A stretch of DNA of 64,000 nt from Xanthostigma xanthostigma. Lineage: Eukaryota > Arthropoda > Insecta > Raphidioptera > Raphidiidae. This document shows, one piece after another, positions 29,192-39,966 of the stretch (position 1 is its first letter; each line of letters opens with the position of its first letter). Made by a program: the position numbers and the translations under genes. The notes beneath the pieces were generated by a model, which worked only from the letters and a program-made list of their open reading frames with translations, was not told where the DNA came from and did no database searches. The DNA lies in contig OY754468.1 of the NCBI GenBank assembly GCA_963575645.1, positions 11,904,001 through 11,968,000 on the forward strand. Reading direction: 5' to 3'.

Positions 29192-32100
29192 TCACTCTTT
29201 GATTTTACAGTGACCCCACGCTAGAGTTTTGTGAGAGTCTGCCAATAAACACCTCTTATCGTCCGCTGCACTGAGACAGATTTTATTAGTTTTTTGTACA
29301 AAAACGTCATGCTTTACCGATCTAAACACGCACATTTCACACATTAAAGTCTCACCGGTTCGTAAGCAGTGCAAATAGTCGTCGAACTTCAATTGATTGT
29401 TAACAACGTTCTTTTTGACACCTTTTGCTCTCTTGTGACAATGACTAGCGCTGCCAAACAGTCTGAAACAGTACATTTTCGAGCGCAGGCCTACAAATTC
29501 AGCGATCAGGTTAGAACCCGTTTCAAATTTGAATTTGCCAAGAACTTTTTTGTTGACCAGCGGAAGACCGTACTCGTTGTCGACGGGAAAATTGGATGTG
29601 TCGAACAAGTGTAGGTCAGCCTTTATGTCCTCATAAATATCGTCTGTCATCACCTCGAGAAAAAAGCTGTCCGTGTCAGTGTAAACCAAATTGACGACAT
29701 TGTACTTTTTCTTTAAATAATTATAGAAAAAATCGTACATTAAGCATTTGGACAGGTCGAGAACTGCTGCGCCGATGTAGTTTGGCTTGTTATATTCTAC
29801 GGTGAGTCGTTTCATCTGCACGGCTGCCAGCTCGCTGTCAAAAATGGCTATTGAATGAAAATTTGGTTGACTGATGTAGTGTTCGGCGCCGCGCTTTTTT
29901 CCTTGACGCTCCCAACGACTCACCAAACGCACGTCTACGCGCTTTTCTACGCTTTCAATAGATTTTCCATAACACGCGTTGTTCTTCATCTTGTACATAT
30001 CCTTCTCGAATTCGGACTCGGCTAGAGCACGCAGCTCCGTATTCCTATCAATATACTTTTTCAAAAAGCACGATTGGGCAAATTTCAACACTCTGTGAAT
30101 TTTTTTCACCTTGAGTCCATGTTCCAAACACTGTTTGAGGTATCTATAGTGAAGTATGTAGCGGTCTTTATCATGTAGCGTACTTATCAATTTTGTCTGT
30201 TTTGATTTAGTGGTAGGGGGAATTTTTTTTTCCGCGCAAAATGGAAAGTCGTTGTGTCTGTCGTGCAAATGAGTCGGGTATTCCAAGTCAACCTCTAAGA
30301 AATAACCGCTCTCACCATTCTCGTCGTTTAAAATTTGTTTCAAGTCAAAATTTTCAATTTCGTCCTCGCTCAGCCAGCTAAACCCACCTGTCGGCAGAGG
30401 CTGAGACATTGCCCAACCGTACTGATTGTTTGCGTCTAAGTATACGAGAAACGAGGACGGTTCATCGGGGTTGTATTCGTTTCTCATATATTTGTTGTTG
30501 GCGACGCAATGACGTTTCGCGCAATAAGAAATACCACCACGCAACGATTTCCGAATAAAGTGTACCATATCAATATCAGACATCAGTTCAAGTTCCACCT
30601 GAGTATATTTCAACATAGCATCCCACGACATTCCCGGCAGCGTATAATAGCACGCGGGATCGAGTTGGTATGTTGCGAGTTCTAGTTTGCGAAATTTTTC
30701 AAAGATGTCACAGAGGAGAATCACATCCGTTTTCAAATAGTTATTCGAGTAGTCGAGCAATGTTTCACACTCGAAAACCGTCCATACTTTTTTTGCACGT
30801 TCGTATTCCTCCTCTGTGATATTTTCGTCATTTAATTGAGAATAAAACGATTCAATGGGCGGTAGTTCCTTTTCGTTTAAGACATCGAGCGAAGTGACAT
30901 ACTCGTATGGAAAAATGCCTTTGTCTGTGACCAGTTGAAATTGTTCCATGTCCGGATATTGATTTCTGAGCTCGATAAAGTCTTCTTCCTGCATCGTTTT
31001 TGCCAATTTGCTCAAACTGCATGAAAGAAAACGAAACGAGTCCAGAAATCTGATTTCAACACACTTTTTACTTTTAAAATGATTATTTTCATCCTCATCA
31101 TCATCATCATCATCATCGCATTCAGACAAAGGAAATTTCGCACTAAACGAGATGTACTTCTCTTTATTTACAGGTATAACCGAAATATTATCACAAACCG
31201 ATGCCAACTGTTTTATGAATAGATGACTATCGAAATTGCTCAAATTATGAAAAAATACCGGAAGAAATTTTGGAATTTTATAATTTAAATTACAAATGCT
31301 ATGCGCATATCCGCGAGGTTCACCCGTCAAATGATCGTGATCCAAAACAATCGAATTACTCTCTTCGACGGTGAAACTCTTCTCGCAGATATGGCATTTG
31401 TCTTTGCGCAACCGTTCGATATCTTCGCTTTTGAGTTTACGTAAAGGAACTACCCGGTTTACAATTTCATAAATTTGCTTCGCATCACTCACAAGACTTT
31501 GAATGAACTGTATTGTGCAGTCGCTGCCGTTAAAAATTCTCAGTTTGGAGAGCGATGCGTCATAGCTACACTTTATATAGTAGGAAAAACTGTGCGGTAC
31601 GTGTTGATTCAACGACACTGTAAACGAACTGGTAGAGTCAGGCATTGCCGTATGTATGGGTTTCAGTATAGTTTCCGAGTCGGCGTAAATTACAAAAGGT
31701 AACAGCTCTTTTCGTTCATAATTTTTAAATGATATAATGTTGCCGGGACTTTCGCGCCCTAAACGGTCTTTTTTTAAATCTGGGGTAGGCAACTTTACCC
31801 TCACCTTTCCGCAATCGTATTCACAATGTCGTTGAAGCAAATTTTCGCTGCTGAAATACGACAAACAACAATCACACAGGAATTTTTTATAATGATTGTT
31901 CGTCAATTGGCTTGAGACCAATCGTGATAAATTCTTAATCCAGACATAGTGATTGTTGCTTGACGCGTCGTCGCTTAAATATAACAAGTTTACGTGATTG
32001 TTTTTTTTCTCTCGTGTACAGTAGAGAGGACCCACGATGTTACAACGGTCATCCAGACCGAAAACGTTCACGCTGCAAAAATCGTTCAATTTTTCAAACT

Positions 32101-33121
32101 GTGCAATGTTTTTTATTTTCATTGGAAACTCTAAACCGTTTAAATTTAAAACTTCGCTGTAATGCGGATAGGATGTGATGCGGTCACTGTCCTTGCTAAT
32201 TGGAAATAGTGCGCTGACGATGGCCCAAACAAAGCAAAATTGGTTATTATTTTTAACATTTATGCAGGCTCCCTTGTTTTTGATTTTTTTCGGTAAATCT
32301 ATATAGGAAGAAGCGTGCAGCGGATTATACTTCATGATGTTGAGTTCGAAACAGTCGATTTTTTGCAGAGCCCAGCCCGAATCGCGCTCCTGAAAATCCT
32401 CTGCTTTTTTAATAATTTTGTTTTTAAAATCGGTCAAGTGAGCGTTAATATCTGTGCCGGCGTTAAAGATTACATTTTTCGTATTGAACGATTTTTGTTC
32501 GCGCGCGATCTTGTCATTTTTCAGTAAAAAGTAACAAGCAAAGAGTTCAAAATTTACTTTAACCGTTATATGTTTTTCGAGGTTGAATTTTATCAAGTCA
32601 ACGAATGCGGTTCTGTTGCTCTCGAAAAACTCATCGATATTCAAACAACTGTAATTTGTGTTATTGATTTTATAAGTTACTATACGGTGTTTAAAAGCAA
32701 ACTTTGAAACTTCTATATTATCGCGATGATGCACGTAAATATTCGCTTTATGACTATTGCTCTTTTGATGAGCGCCAAACGAACCGGCCGACACTACAAC
32801 ACCACAAGCTTCGCACAAGATTGTACCACTGCATTTTTGTCTTTTTGTCGACGATGACGATGACGTCGACGGTTCATTATCAGTTTGCAGTTGTCGCTTC
32901 ATTGTGTTCGTAACGATTGAAATGTCGGCTGGTTTTTCAGGCTTTTTTATATTGTGAGAGCGAGCCAAATGCGCAACTATCTCATCCGTTTGCAAGACTT
33001 GTAGCCCGCACACAATACATTCGTGTAATCCATCTTTGAAAATATCAGCGTGAACGTTTTCATGTCTTTTTCTATTATCACGTCTAGTAAATGACTTGTC
33101 ACATACAGCACATTTAAACAT
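29192..33121 (-). CDS. Protein-primed family B DNA polymerase, Polinton
   Basis: About 1,309 residues from the ATG at 33,121. N-terminal C2H2 fingers lie at about 1-60 (FKCAVCDKSF, HECIVCGLQV) and about 100-125. A conserved module at about 290-400 (INVKNNNQFCFVWAIVSALF to NNHYVWIKNLSRLV) is typical of Polinton polymerases and resembles a papain-like fold. Exonuclease motifs are YADSE (about 482), FHNLSNFDSHL (about 627) and 'YSNNYLKTDV' (about 794). Between the first two sits an endonuclease-VII/HNH-like insert, CHICEKSF...VLDHDHLTGEPRGYAHS (about 576-615). Polymerase motif A is LDANNQYG (about 898), motif B NNACYGKS (about 1050), motif C YTDTDS (about 1150). In the family it copies linear DNA from a terminal protein primer. 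Confidence 0.95.
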   Translation of the reverse strand: MFKCAVCDKSFTRRDNRKRHENVHADIFKDGLHECIVCGLQVLQTDEIVAHLARSHNIKKPEKPADISIVTNTMKRQLQTDNEPSTSSSSSTKRQKCSGTILCEACGVVVSAGSFGAHQKSNSHKANIYVHHRDNIEVSKFAFKHRIVTYKINNTNYSCLNIDEFFESNRTAFVDLIKFNLEKHITVKVNFELFACYFLLKNDKIAREQKSFNTKNVIFNAGTDINAHLTDFKNKIIKKAEDFQERDSGWALQKIDCFELNIMKYNPLHASSYIDLPKKIKNKGACINVKNNNQFCFVWAIVSALFPISKDSDRITSYPHYSEVLNLNGLEFPMKIKNIAQFEKLNDFCSVNVFGLDDRCNIVGPLYCTREKKNNHVNLLYLSDDASSNNHYVWIKNLSRLVSSQLTNNHYKKFLCDCCLSYFSSENLLQRHCEYDCGKVRVKLPTPDLKKDRLGRESPGNIISFKNYERKELLPFVIYADSETILKPIHTAMPDSTSSFTVSLNQHVPHSFSYYIKCSYDASLSKLRIFNGSDCTIQFIQSLVSDAKQIYEIVNRVVPLRKLKSEDIERLRKDKCHICEKSFTVEESNSIVLDHDHLTGEPRGYAHSICNLNYKIPKFLPVFFHNLSNFDSHLFIKQLASVCDNISVIPVNKEKYISFSAKFPLSECDDDDDDDEDENNHFKSKKCVEIRFLDSFRFLSCSLSKLAKTMQEEDFIELRNQYPDMEQFQLVTDKGIFPYEYVTSLDVLNEKELPPIESFYSQLNDENITEEEYERAKKVWTVFECETLLDYSNNYLKTDVILLCDIFEKFRKLELATYQLDPACYYTLPGMSWDAMLKYTQVELELMSDIDMVHFIRKSLRGGISYCAKRHCVANNKYMRNEYNPDEPSSFLVYLDANNQYGWAMSQPLPTGGFSWLSEDEIENFDLKQILNDENGESGYFLEVDLEYPTHLHDRHNDFPFCAEKKIPPTTKSKQTKLISTLHDKDRYILHYRYLKQCLEHGLKVKKIHRVLKFAQSCFLKKYIDRNTELRALAESEFEKDMYKMKNNACYGKSIESVEKRVDVRLVSRWERQGKKRGAEHYISQPNFHSIAIFDSELAAVQMKRLTVEYNKPNYIGAAVLDLSKCLMYDFFYNYLKKKYNVVNLVYTDTDSFFLEVMTDDIYEDIKADLHLFDTSNFPVDNEYGLPLVNKKVLGKFKFETGSNLIAEFVGLRSKMYCFRLFGSASHCHKRAKGVKKNVVNNQLKFDDYLHCLRTGETLMCEMCVFRSVKHDVFVQKTNKICLSAADDKRCLLADSHKTLAWGHCKIKE

Positions 33122-34265
33122 TTTTTCCAATTATATATTTAAACTAGTTATGTTCGATAAACTTATTTTTTTCTGAAAAGAAGCAATACACAAGATCTAA
33201 CAATAATTTTCTAAAGTACTTTCATGAATTTACACTCTTTAAATGACTCTGTGCAAAATTAACGTTAAATGAAAGCGAATTAATAAACGTGATAAAAACT
33301 ATTTCACTAAGAAGCAGTAGCGACGTAATTTTTCTTCTGCAGTGATGTTCACTGTTAATGGAGTTCGTGTTCTTTTATTCGTTTCACATTCGTCTGTAAA
33401 AAAAATACTATTAATTATAATGCAAAAAACATCAATGATATTGTTCGTTATAGTTTTACATACTTCTTATAATATTATGTATATTGCGGATGTTTTCTCA
33501 ATCTTATGACAGCTGGGTGTGATTTTCACGTTCTGAAGCAAAAAAGAAAAGTATTACAAATCTTTTTTTAAACAGATTCAAAATATTTTCTTACTTACCG
33601 ATAATTAAATCAAATTTCGGTTAATGTTGTTTGCCGGACAAATTGTTGTTTCCCTTGAAGACTGCACTTTTTTCACTTGCAATACGAAAGACTGCACTTT
33701 TTTCACTTGCAACACGAGACAATGATTAAAACAAACTGTTTTGTTGTGAAATATTATGCTTAACGCTGAAGTATTTCTACAAGCGTAACGAAGTTATCTT
33801 AACATGTCAATGTTTTTTTAATAAAACCAAACAATATTTCTTACAAAAATAAAAACGAATATAGTTTTTACAAAAAATACAGTTCACATCCTTTGTAATG
33901 TAGATATATCGACTGTCATGAAAAAGTATTTTTTTTTCGTCGTCTTAATTATAATAAACAGTTAACTATTTTATTTCAGACTTGTTGTGTTGAACTATTT
34001 TATTTTTTTATATCAGACTTGATGTGTTGAAACTATGCCTGTTTGCCGGAAGTCTATCGTTTTTTATAATTAATAAATAACCTGTGAAATAAGTGTGTAA
34101 ACAATATATAATAGTATAATATTATATAACACCTTGTATAACGATCACATCCGCTTCAGGTATGCGTGACGTCATTATGATGTGAATAAAATCAAAATAC
34201 ACTTATGTTACCAACGAATACAATTTAATTACGACCTCAGCAGAATGCATAATCTGGACTTTGAA

Positions 34266-34461
34266 CTGTTATTACAAAACGTTAAAAAGACAGAGCCGGA
34301 CTTTACTTGGGTAATATTATTGAATGTTTGTATCCAATATTCTTCTATCACTAGTATCTGTTATTACAAAACGCTAAAAAGACAGAGCCGGACTTTACTT
34401 GGGTAATATTATTGAATGTTTGTATCCAATATTCTTCTATCACTAGAACCTGTTATTACAA
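34266..34461. repeat. 92-bp tandem repeat (two copies plus a stub)
   Basis: Starts CTGTTATTACAA at 34,266, 34,358 and 34,450. The first two copies differ at only a few positions. The 74-residue ORF across it is a repeat artefact. Confidence 0.85.
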
Positions 34462-34975
34462 GGTGGGGCATTCGATCAAATTTTACGCCGAGCATTTTGA
34501 ATGATTATAGCAGAAGCCGATTGGTTCACTGGCTGGAAAGGGATGGTTGTGTAATTGGAGAATAAAGTCTGTTTCAAAACAACTAATTTTGGGTAACTGC
34601 CTGATTGGAGTATAATTAACATCCACCCGCCATTTTTGATTGCTTAAAGCCCCACCCTGAATGATTAAAACTATCATCTCATCGATTCACGGAAAGAGAG
34701 CGCCATTGATCGTCACTGAAACGTCGCAGTGACGCCAGAGTGGAGGTCAATGAGCAGAGCTGTAAGTCCGTACTGAGGATAAAATATCAGTTTTTTTATT
34801 ATTTTGCATTAAAATTTGTAAATGTAACCTCTACTTTTTTTAATTTTTTATTCTAATGTTTATTATAAATAAAGTTTTGTAAATTATTAATAAGTGTCAC
34901 TCTATGTGCGGCACGCCAAAAAATTTTAAAAACTAAATTGGGCCCGTTGATTAAAAAGGTTGCACACCCCTGATC
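34458..34975. repeat. MITE-like fragments within the Polinton right arm
   Basis: AAGGTGGGGCATTCGATC (34,459) and its approximate inverse TTAAAGCCCCACCCT (about 34,645) suggest a small element of about 200 bp. The block ending GGTTGCACACCCCTG (about 34,971) resembles a hAT-type end, and no matching left end is seen. 'GATTGGTTCACTGG' and 'AATTGGAGAATAAAGTCTG' (34,520-34,575) are diverged relatives of the inverted-repeat sub-repeats. Confidence 0.4.
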
Positions 34976-35115
34976 TAGATTAAAAAAAATGTTATGTTAG
35001 ACTAATAATTTAATAAAAGAACACGATTCTACCTGTCACATTAAGTTCTCATGATGAGATTTTTTAAGGCCGGACCTGTTTTAGTAATATAAGTGTCGAA
35101 TTACAATGTTTATAA

Positions 35116-36130
35116 TGCAACAGAAAAGTCCACCTGTCGGCCGAATGCATAAGCTTACATCACGCTGATAATGAAGCGTGCAGTCGCTTCCGTTTTTTGA
35201 TCATAGATGGCGCGGATAGTCAAGTGTTCATCTCATGTTACAAGTCCATCTTGCGGATTATCATATAAGCTTGCTTCCGTTTTTTGATCATAGATGGTGC
35301 GGATAGTCAAGTGTTCATCACATGTTACAAGTCCATCTTGCGGATTATCATATAAGCTTGCGCCGATAATGTCGCGAGCAGTGTTGCTTCCGTTTTTTTG
35401 ATCATAGATGGCGCGGAGTATACTTAATTAACCTCATTAACATTCTTGATAAATTATTTAATTAAATTAATTATACGTGTCAGCATATATGACTATATTA
35501 TATATGTGACACATTGGAGATTGCACTTTTATCATTATATTGTAATCTGAGAATATCCGGTGATGAGAAAACGGACTGATCTGATGACAATGAATTAGAG
35601 ATGAAAATACATTCATGTAATAAACGACTTTGAATCAACAACTAAATGATTTTACTAAATATAAATTGATTCGATTTATCAAGCATGTGTTCCCTCCATT
35701 CTCTCTCTCTCTCTCTCTGATCTCCCGCTCTTTTCAGATGGTCATATGTAACAACCGTCGACAACAAAATATAGTCGATTAACGCTATAACTATCAACTC
35801 ATTGGTTCACGGAAAGGGGCGTCATGCTCTCTCACAAAAGGAAAGGCTCGGATTGGAGAATAATGTCTGTTTCATGCTCTCTGATTGGTTCACAAAAGGG
35901 GGCGTTATGCTCTCTCACAAAAGGAAAGGCTCGGATTGGCTCACAAAAGGAAAGGCTCGGATTGGAGAATAATGTCTCTTTCATATCATTTCATTGGTTC
36001 ACAAAAGGGGGCGTTATGCTCTCTCACAAAAGGAAAGGCTCTGATTGGAGCTGACTGAAACGCTTACCCCCCACCACCAGCAGAGTGTAATTTGACACCT
36101 GAGGCGGTGGAAATGAGCATATACACTACT
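35116..36130. repeat. Right terminal inverted repeat of the Polinton
   Basis: About 1,015 bp, reverse complement of 17,986-18,892 with few differences, ending CATATACACTACT. It carries extra copies of the 'GATCATAGATGGCGCGGATA' unit near 35,195-35,410, which explains its greater length, and the same CCAAT-type boxes (here ATTGG). Confidence 0.93.
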
Positions 36131-36136
36131 ATAACT

Positions 36137-36725
36137 AATACTGTAACCAAGTTTCGAGTGTAGGCGAAGCGAGCAGGTATCAACTATATTGTATTGTAAT
36201 GAAACTAACAAAATTGTTCTTCGTTGATGGTAAAAATATTTATCTACAAAAATAAATGTTAACAAAATAAACAAAAAAGCACTTCTTTACAATAATAAAA
36301 AATGAAATAAAATAAACGGTAAAACAACAAATGAATTCTAAGCACTAATAACAACACTATATACAAGGAATATTTATATCACAGTACACACCCAAATTTA
36401 TATAGCACACTTATATATTAATTATTTACACAATTGTCAATTTATTTATGTCGTTCGCGCACTGTTCACTTCTTTACTGACACTGACTTCCTGCCCGCTG
36501 CTGCTCCTCTTATAAAGCCTTTCAGTTGCATTCTAGAACATTCTTCTACACGGTTCCGACAACAATGTGCGATGTGTTGTCTACGCGGTTTTAACCACAA
36601 TGTGTGTATGGTTGTCTACGCGATTCTGACAACAATGTGCGTATTGTTGTTGCCTCCAGTGGCGTCTCGTTACCGTATACTACCATTGTATCAAGCACTG
36701 TTTCAACTCAATCGCGTGCGGAGCC
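36137..36725 (-). promoter_or_regulatory. LTR-like or orphan region with a heat-shock-type promoter
   Basis: On the minus strand: three 'TTGTCTACGCG'/'ACAACAATGTGCG' repeats (36,555-36,650), then an HSE (GAAGAATGTTCTAGAATGC, 36,528-36,546), a TATA (TTATAAGAGG, about 36,508) and about 25 bp later an initiator-like AGTCAGTG (about 36,485), then an AT-rich leader. This mirrors the plus-strand arrangement at 13,815. No coding sequence follows. A solo LTR is possible. Confidence 0.4.
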
Positions 36726-37499
36726 GCGGGCGGCCGCTAGTATTATATAAAGATGAACCAAATTCAGACAATTACTATTTATTTTAATTACATTTAGAGT
36801 GTTTCTATTTATTGAGTTGCAGATTTCTTCGTGGGTAACTGGGTGATGGATTAATAATAAATGTTTTATTTTCTGAGGATTTTATTTACCACGCTAAATA
36901 CACAGCTTTAAATAACTTTGAAGGTCATACCGTGTAGACATAATAATAAATAGGCTTTAAAATTGTAATTAAAATGCCATTTAGATAGGTATATCTACTT
37001 GAAGAATTTATAAAGCTATTAAATTTGAAGTGTGTCTTAAACGCTGATAAATTTACAATGGAGTAATAATTTTAAAGCAAAAGCTAAGAATGCGTACTTG
37101 TGAATTAGAACAAAGATTCAAAGTATAATACAAGGCGTTCACCGAAAGTGGTAACAGTAAATAATTCCCGTATGATACAAAGAAAAAAATTGGGAGCCGT
37201 CGCGGGATGCCTGGCAGATGTGAAACATACATTTAAGCGAAATTCTAGTAGCTAAATTTCACCTTGTAACTAATACAAAGTGTGCATTGCATACACGCTT
37301 AGTTGGCAAACTGACTGCAACGTTTGTCGATATAAGGGGACAATAGTTTTCCAACGACTAAGCGGGAAAAATCTTCGAGCTACTCGATTCCCAGATGGAC
37401 TATTTACATACATACAAAGTTTGTCCGACTCGCACTTGGCCGGTTTTTTTTTCTCTTTAAATTCAGATAAAGTTATCATAAGGTTACAGATTCGAGAAA
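36726..37499. other. Intergenic DNA with a lepidopteran-style repeat end
   Basis: No gene seen. 37,415-37,450 reads GTCCGACTCGCACTTGGCC, a word I know from lepidopteran repeats. 'GCCTGGCAGATGTGAAACAT' (37,209) recurs inverted near 43,645. Confidence 0.4.
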
Positions 37500-37888
37500 A
37501 AAAGTTATCAATTTATTAATTATAATAATAATGCGTTTAACGTCCGTTTCTCGACTTTATGTCATAACAGACGCCATTCGCACCGTTACTATTTTCCATC
37601 TATATTTTCAACTTCGACTAATTAATAGCAATGGGCGAATGAAAGGCAAATTTTGAGCATAGAAGTTGAACAGGTAATCGACCATGGTCTTGAATAAGGA
37701 ACCATCTTGATATTTATCTGGAATTATTGAGGGAAACCTTGGAAAACCTCAACAAGATGACCGGCACATGAATTACCGTTTCTCGGCAGCAGGAAAAAGT
37801 CCCGTTCACTACTGCTCCCGCCCGGATTCGAACCCGGTACTCCCGAATGCGAGTCTAGTGCTCTCACCACTAAGCTACACTGCTCAGT
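37500..37888 (-). repeat. tRNA-derived SINE, copy b
   Basis: The most intact copy. The head on the minus strand has TGTAGCTTAGTGGTGAGAGC and a perfect B box GGTTCGAATCC. The body includes 'AATTATTGAGGGAAACC' and 'TCATAACAGACGCCATTCGC' (given as plus-strand words). It ends near 37,500 in an AATAATAAT-type tail. Confidence 0.8.
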
Positions 37889-37920
37889 TCAATTTATTAA
37901 TTAAATACACAGTAATAAGT

Positions 37921-38225
37921 ATAATACGCGCCACGAATCTAAAAGGCTCGGAAGTTAGATGCGAATGCGGGCTTGCGCTTGTACTGTCTGTTGAAAAACT
38001 ACAAACTCGCAACTCAACAAAACTAAAATAACAATAACAACTTGACAATAGCGTACTCGACTGTACTTTAAAGCAGGAAAGCGACAAGTGACAAAGGCAA
38101 CGAGCGATCAGGGCCAATCATCGACGAGCGCACGTTCCGTGGGAGTATCAACGACTCTAAAATGTGCCTTTGCGACGCTGTTTGTGACTAGCTTCCGAAC
38201 CTTTTAGATCCGTGGCGCGTATTAT
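37921..38225. mobile_element. MITE family D, copy 1
   Basis: 305 bp with long inverted ends: ATAATACGCGCCACGAATCT at left, and the right end is its near-perfect inverse. Copy 2 is at 53,100-53,370. It is non-coding, and short ORFs inside are artefacts. Confidence 0.8.
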
Positions 38226-38581
38226 AACTACGAATCGTGTAAATTGCACACAAGTTGAAGTGTCGCTGGTTTGGTCAAATAGTCTTAACACGAATGATTT
38301 ATTCCCAGACTTGTTACTTATCGCACAGCACCTCGCACTTTTTTCATTTTCAAAAGAGAAGATGGAATGCTTCTGTCCTGAACGCTTTGCAAGAGGCTCG
38401 GAGCGGTTGTATTCAGAGTCAACGGTCATACTCTATACTTATAATACAGTAACAGACACTGTACTGACAGTATAAGGTTGACAGTCAATAGTTTTTTATA
38501 CATTTCAGTATTTTACTGATAAGCGTTAATGCAGGAACGCTTTAAAATGAATCCTTGTTGATGAGTTTTTAAACCCCGATA
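38226..38581. other. Intergenic DNA, nothing recognised
   Basis: Short ORFs overlap on both strands without a domain. Confidence 0.4.
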
Positions 38582-39390
38582 CAAAAAATAAGGAGTGTCC
38601 AGGCCCCTCTTTCCCACTGGGCACGTGCCTAGGGCCCCGCGATCGATAGGGGTCGTTTAGTTCCTGCCAGATCATCAAACGATAACTAATATTTATTACC
38701 GAAAAAAATATTTAAATCGAAAAAATCACACGATATACCTACTTGCTTATTAGCTTTTGCAAGCACGAAATTACTCTACTCTCGCCCGAAATCAGGCTTT
38801 TCGATTTCAGCATATTTAGGTAAATTTAAATGATAAAATTATACGGGATACAAGGCTAAATATAAAAACAATTTTTATTCACTAGAACATCATTTATTCG
38901 TCAACGTTTCGGCAGAAATTCATGACTTCTTCAGTACCTTAAAAATGTCTAGTAAAAAGTCATAAAATTATTTTAGGTTTTTAATTTTATGACTGTTTAC
39001 TAGACATTTTTAAGGTTCTGAAGAACGCATGCATATCCGCCGAAACGTTGACGATTAAATTATGTTCTAGTGAATAAAAATTGTTTTTATATTTAGCCTT
39101 GTATCCCGTATAATTTTATCATACCATAATATCAAGGTGTCTTATTTTATTTTGTAAATTTAAATATATAAAAATACAATTTAAGTAAAGTGCTTCAAGA
39201 GAGATTAACCAGTTTGTTGCTGATGCCCATAGAATGTGATATGCTCAAAAACATAGATTTTGAAGAAGTGATTAACGATTTTCACCTATCAAATCTAGAA
39301 AGGTTCCTCTTCAATCAACATAGATTTTTAAGCATTAACCTGTGAATGCTAAAAGAGTTACTTTTGTGGATTATATTATATTATCTATTC
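38582..39390. repeat. Repeat family E, copy 1, split by a fold-back element
   Basis: The left part (38,582-38,829, with 'GGGCACGTGCCTAGGGCCCC') and right part (39,123-39,390, with 'ACATAGATTTTGAAGAAGTG') are collinear with the unbroken copy at 40,741-41,195. The fold-back at 38,830-39,122 lies between them. It may derive from a hAT-type transposase gene, but I cannot show that. Confidence 0.65.
38830..39122. mobile_element. Fold-back element with hammerhead-like motifs (Penelope-like)
   Basis: Near-perfect inverted arms of about 137 bp (38,830-38,966 and 38,985-39,122) starting ATGATAAAATTATACGGG. Each arm carries a CTGAAGA...CGAAACG core (39,018-39,045 plus; 38,934-38,906 minus). CUGANGA plus GAAA is the hammerhead ribozyme core, known in Penelope-like retroelements. 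The folding of stem II is weak here. Confidence 0.5.
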
Positions 39391-39966
39391 ATTTAATGTG
39401 ACTGTAACAATAAATCTAGAAACTTGCTTGTCTACTTTCCTTGGCTATTCTAATAAAATAGTGCTCTGTCAAGGTCATAAAGGGCCTCATTATCCAAATG
39501 TGCACATGGCCTTCAATAGGTTAAAGATTGTTGCCTTTGTCTGTTTGTGGCATCTTAGCTTCTACACGGATGAACCGATTTTAATGCGTTTTTGGGTGTT
39601 TGAAAGCGCAGAATAGGGTATTTTGTACCATGCAAGAAAAAAATCTAATTATACATACTCTTGATAGATTTTGTAAAAAGCAAACGAGAAACGTTGATTT
39701 ATATTCATAATAATGCAATATAAATTTTATTATTCAGTTTTAAATATTGTATTTTTTTAAAAACGCTGTTCGCCATGTTGGATTCCGGCGTGACGTCACT
39801 TCGTCTGTAAACTAGCTACGTTTATGTTGTGCTGTGTGTTATTTTGAAGTTCTTTCAAGTTATTATAGCGATTTTAGGCTTTTATCCCATATTTTATTGA
39901 TTTCACATTGTGCAAGACCGTTTCGTAAAAGCAGAAAGTACTAAACCAAGGATAAAATATAAAATG
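39391..39966. other. Intergenic DNA, nothing recognised
   Basis: 'TTCTACACGGATGAACCGAT' near 39,560 is typical of insect repeats, but no boundaries are visible. No gene. Confidence 0.4.

Larger units (their letters stand above)
33122..35115. other. Non-coding right arm of the Polinton
   Basis: About 2 kb without a supported gene, between the polymerase start and the right inverted repeat. It includes a 31-bp tandem pair with 'AGACTGCACTTTTTTCACTT' (about 33,658-33,720), the 92-bp repeats at 34,266, and MITE-like fragments from 34,458. It probably contains the polymerase promoter and 5' UTR. There could be an undetected spliced leader exon. Confidence 0.6.
17986..36130 (-). mobile_element. 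Polinton/Maverick element, nearly whole
   Basis: 18,145 bp, bounded by long terminal inverted repeats beginning AGTAGTGTATATGC and by a 6-bp duplication. It encodes the Polinton hallmark set: protein-primed polymerase B, retroviral-type integrase, packaging ATPase, adenovirus-type protease, double- and single-jelly-roll capsid proteins. It also carries accessory genes, all on the minus strand. The inverted repeats are nearly identical, so it is young. I see one clear break, a LINE 3' fragment inserted in the integrase gene; otherwise the genes look open. Confidence 0.97.
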
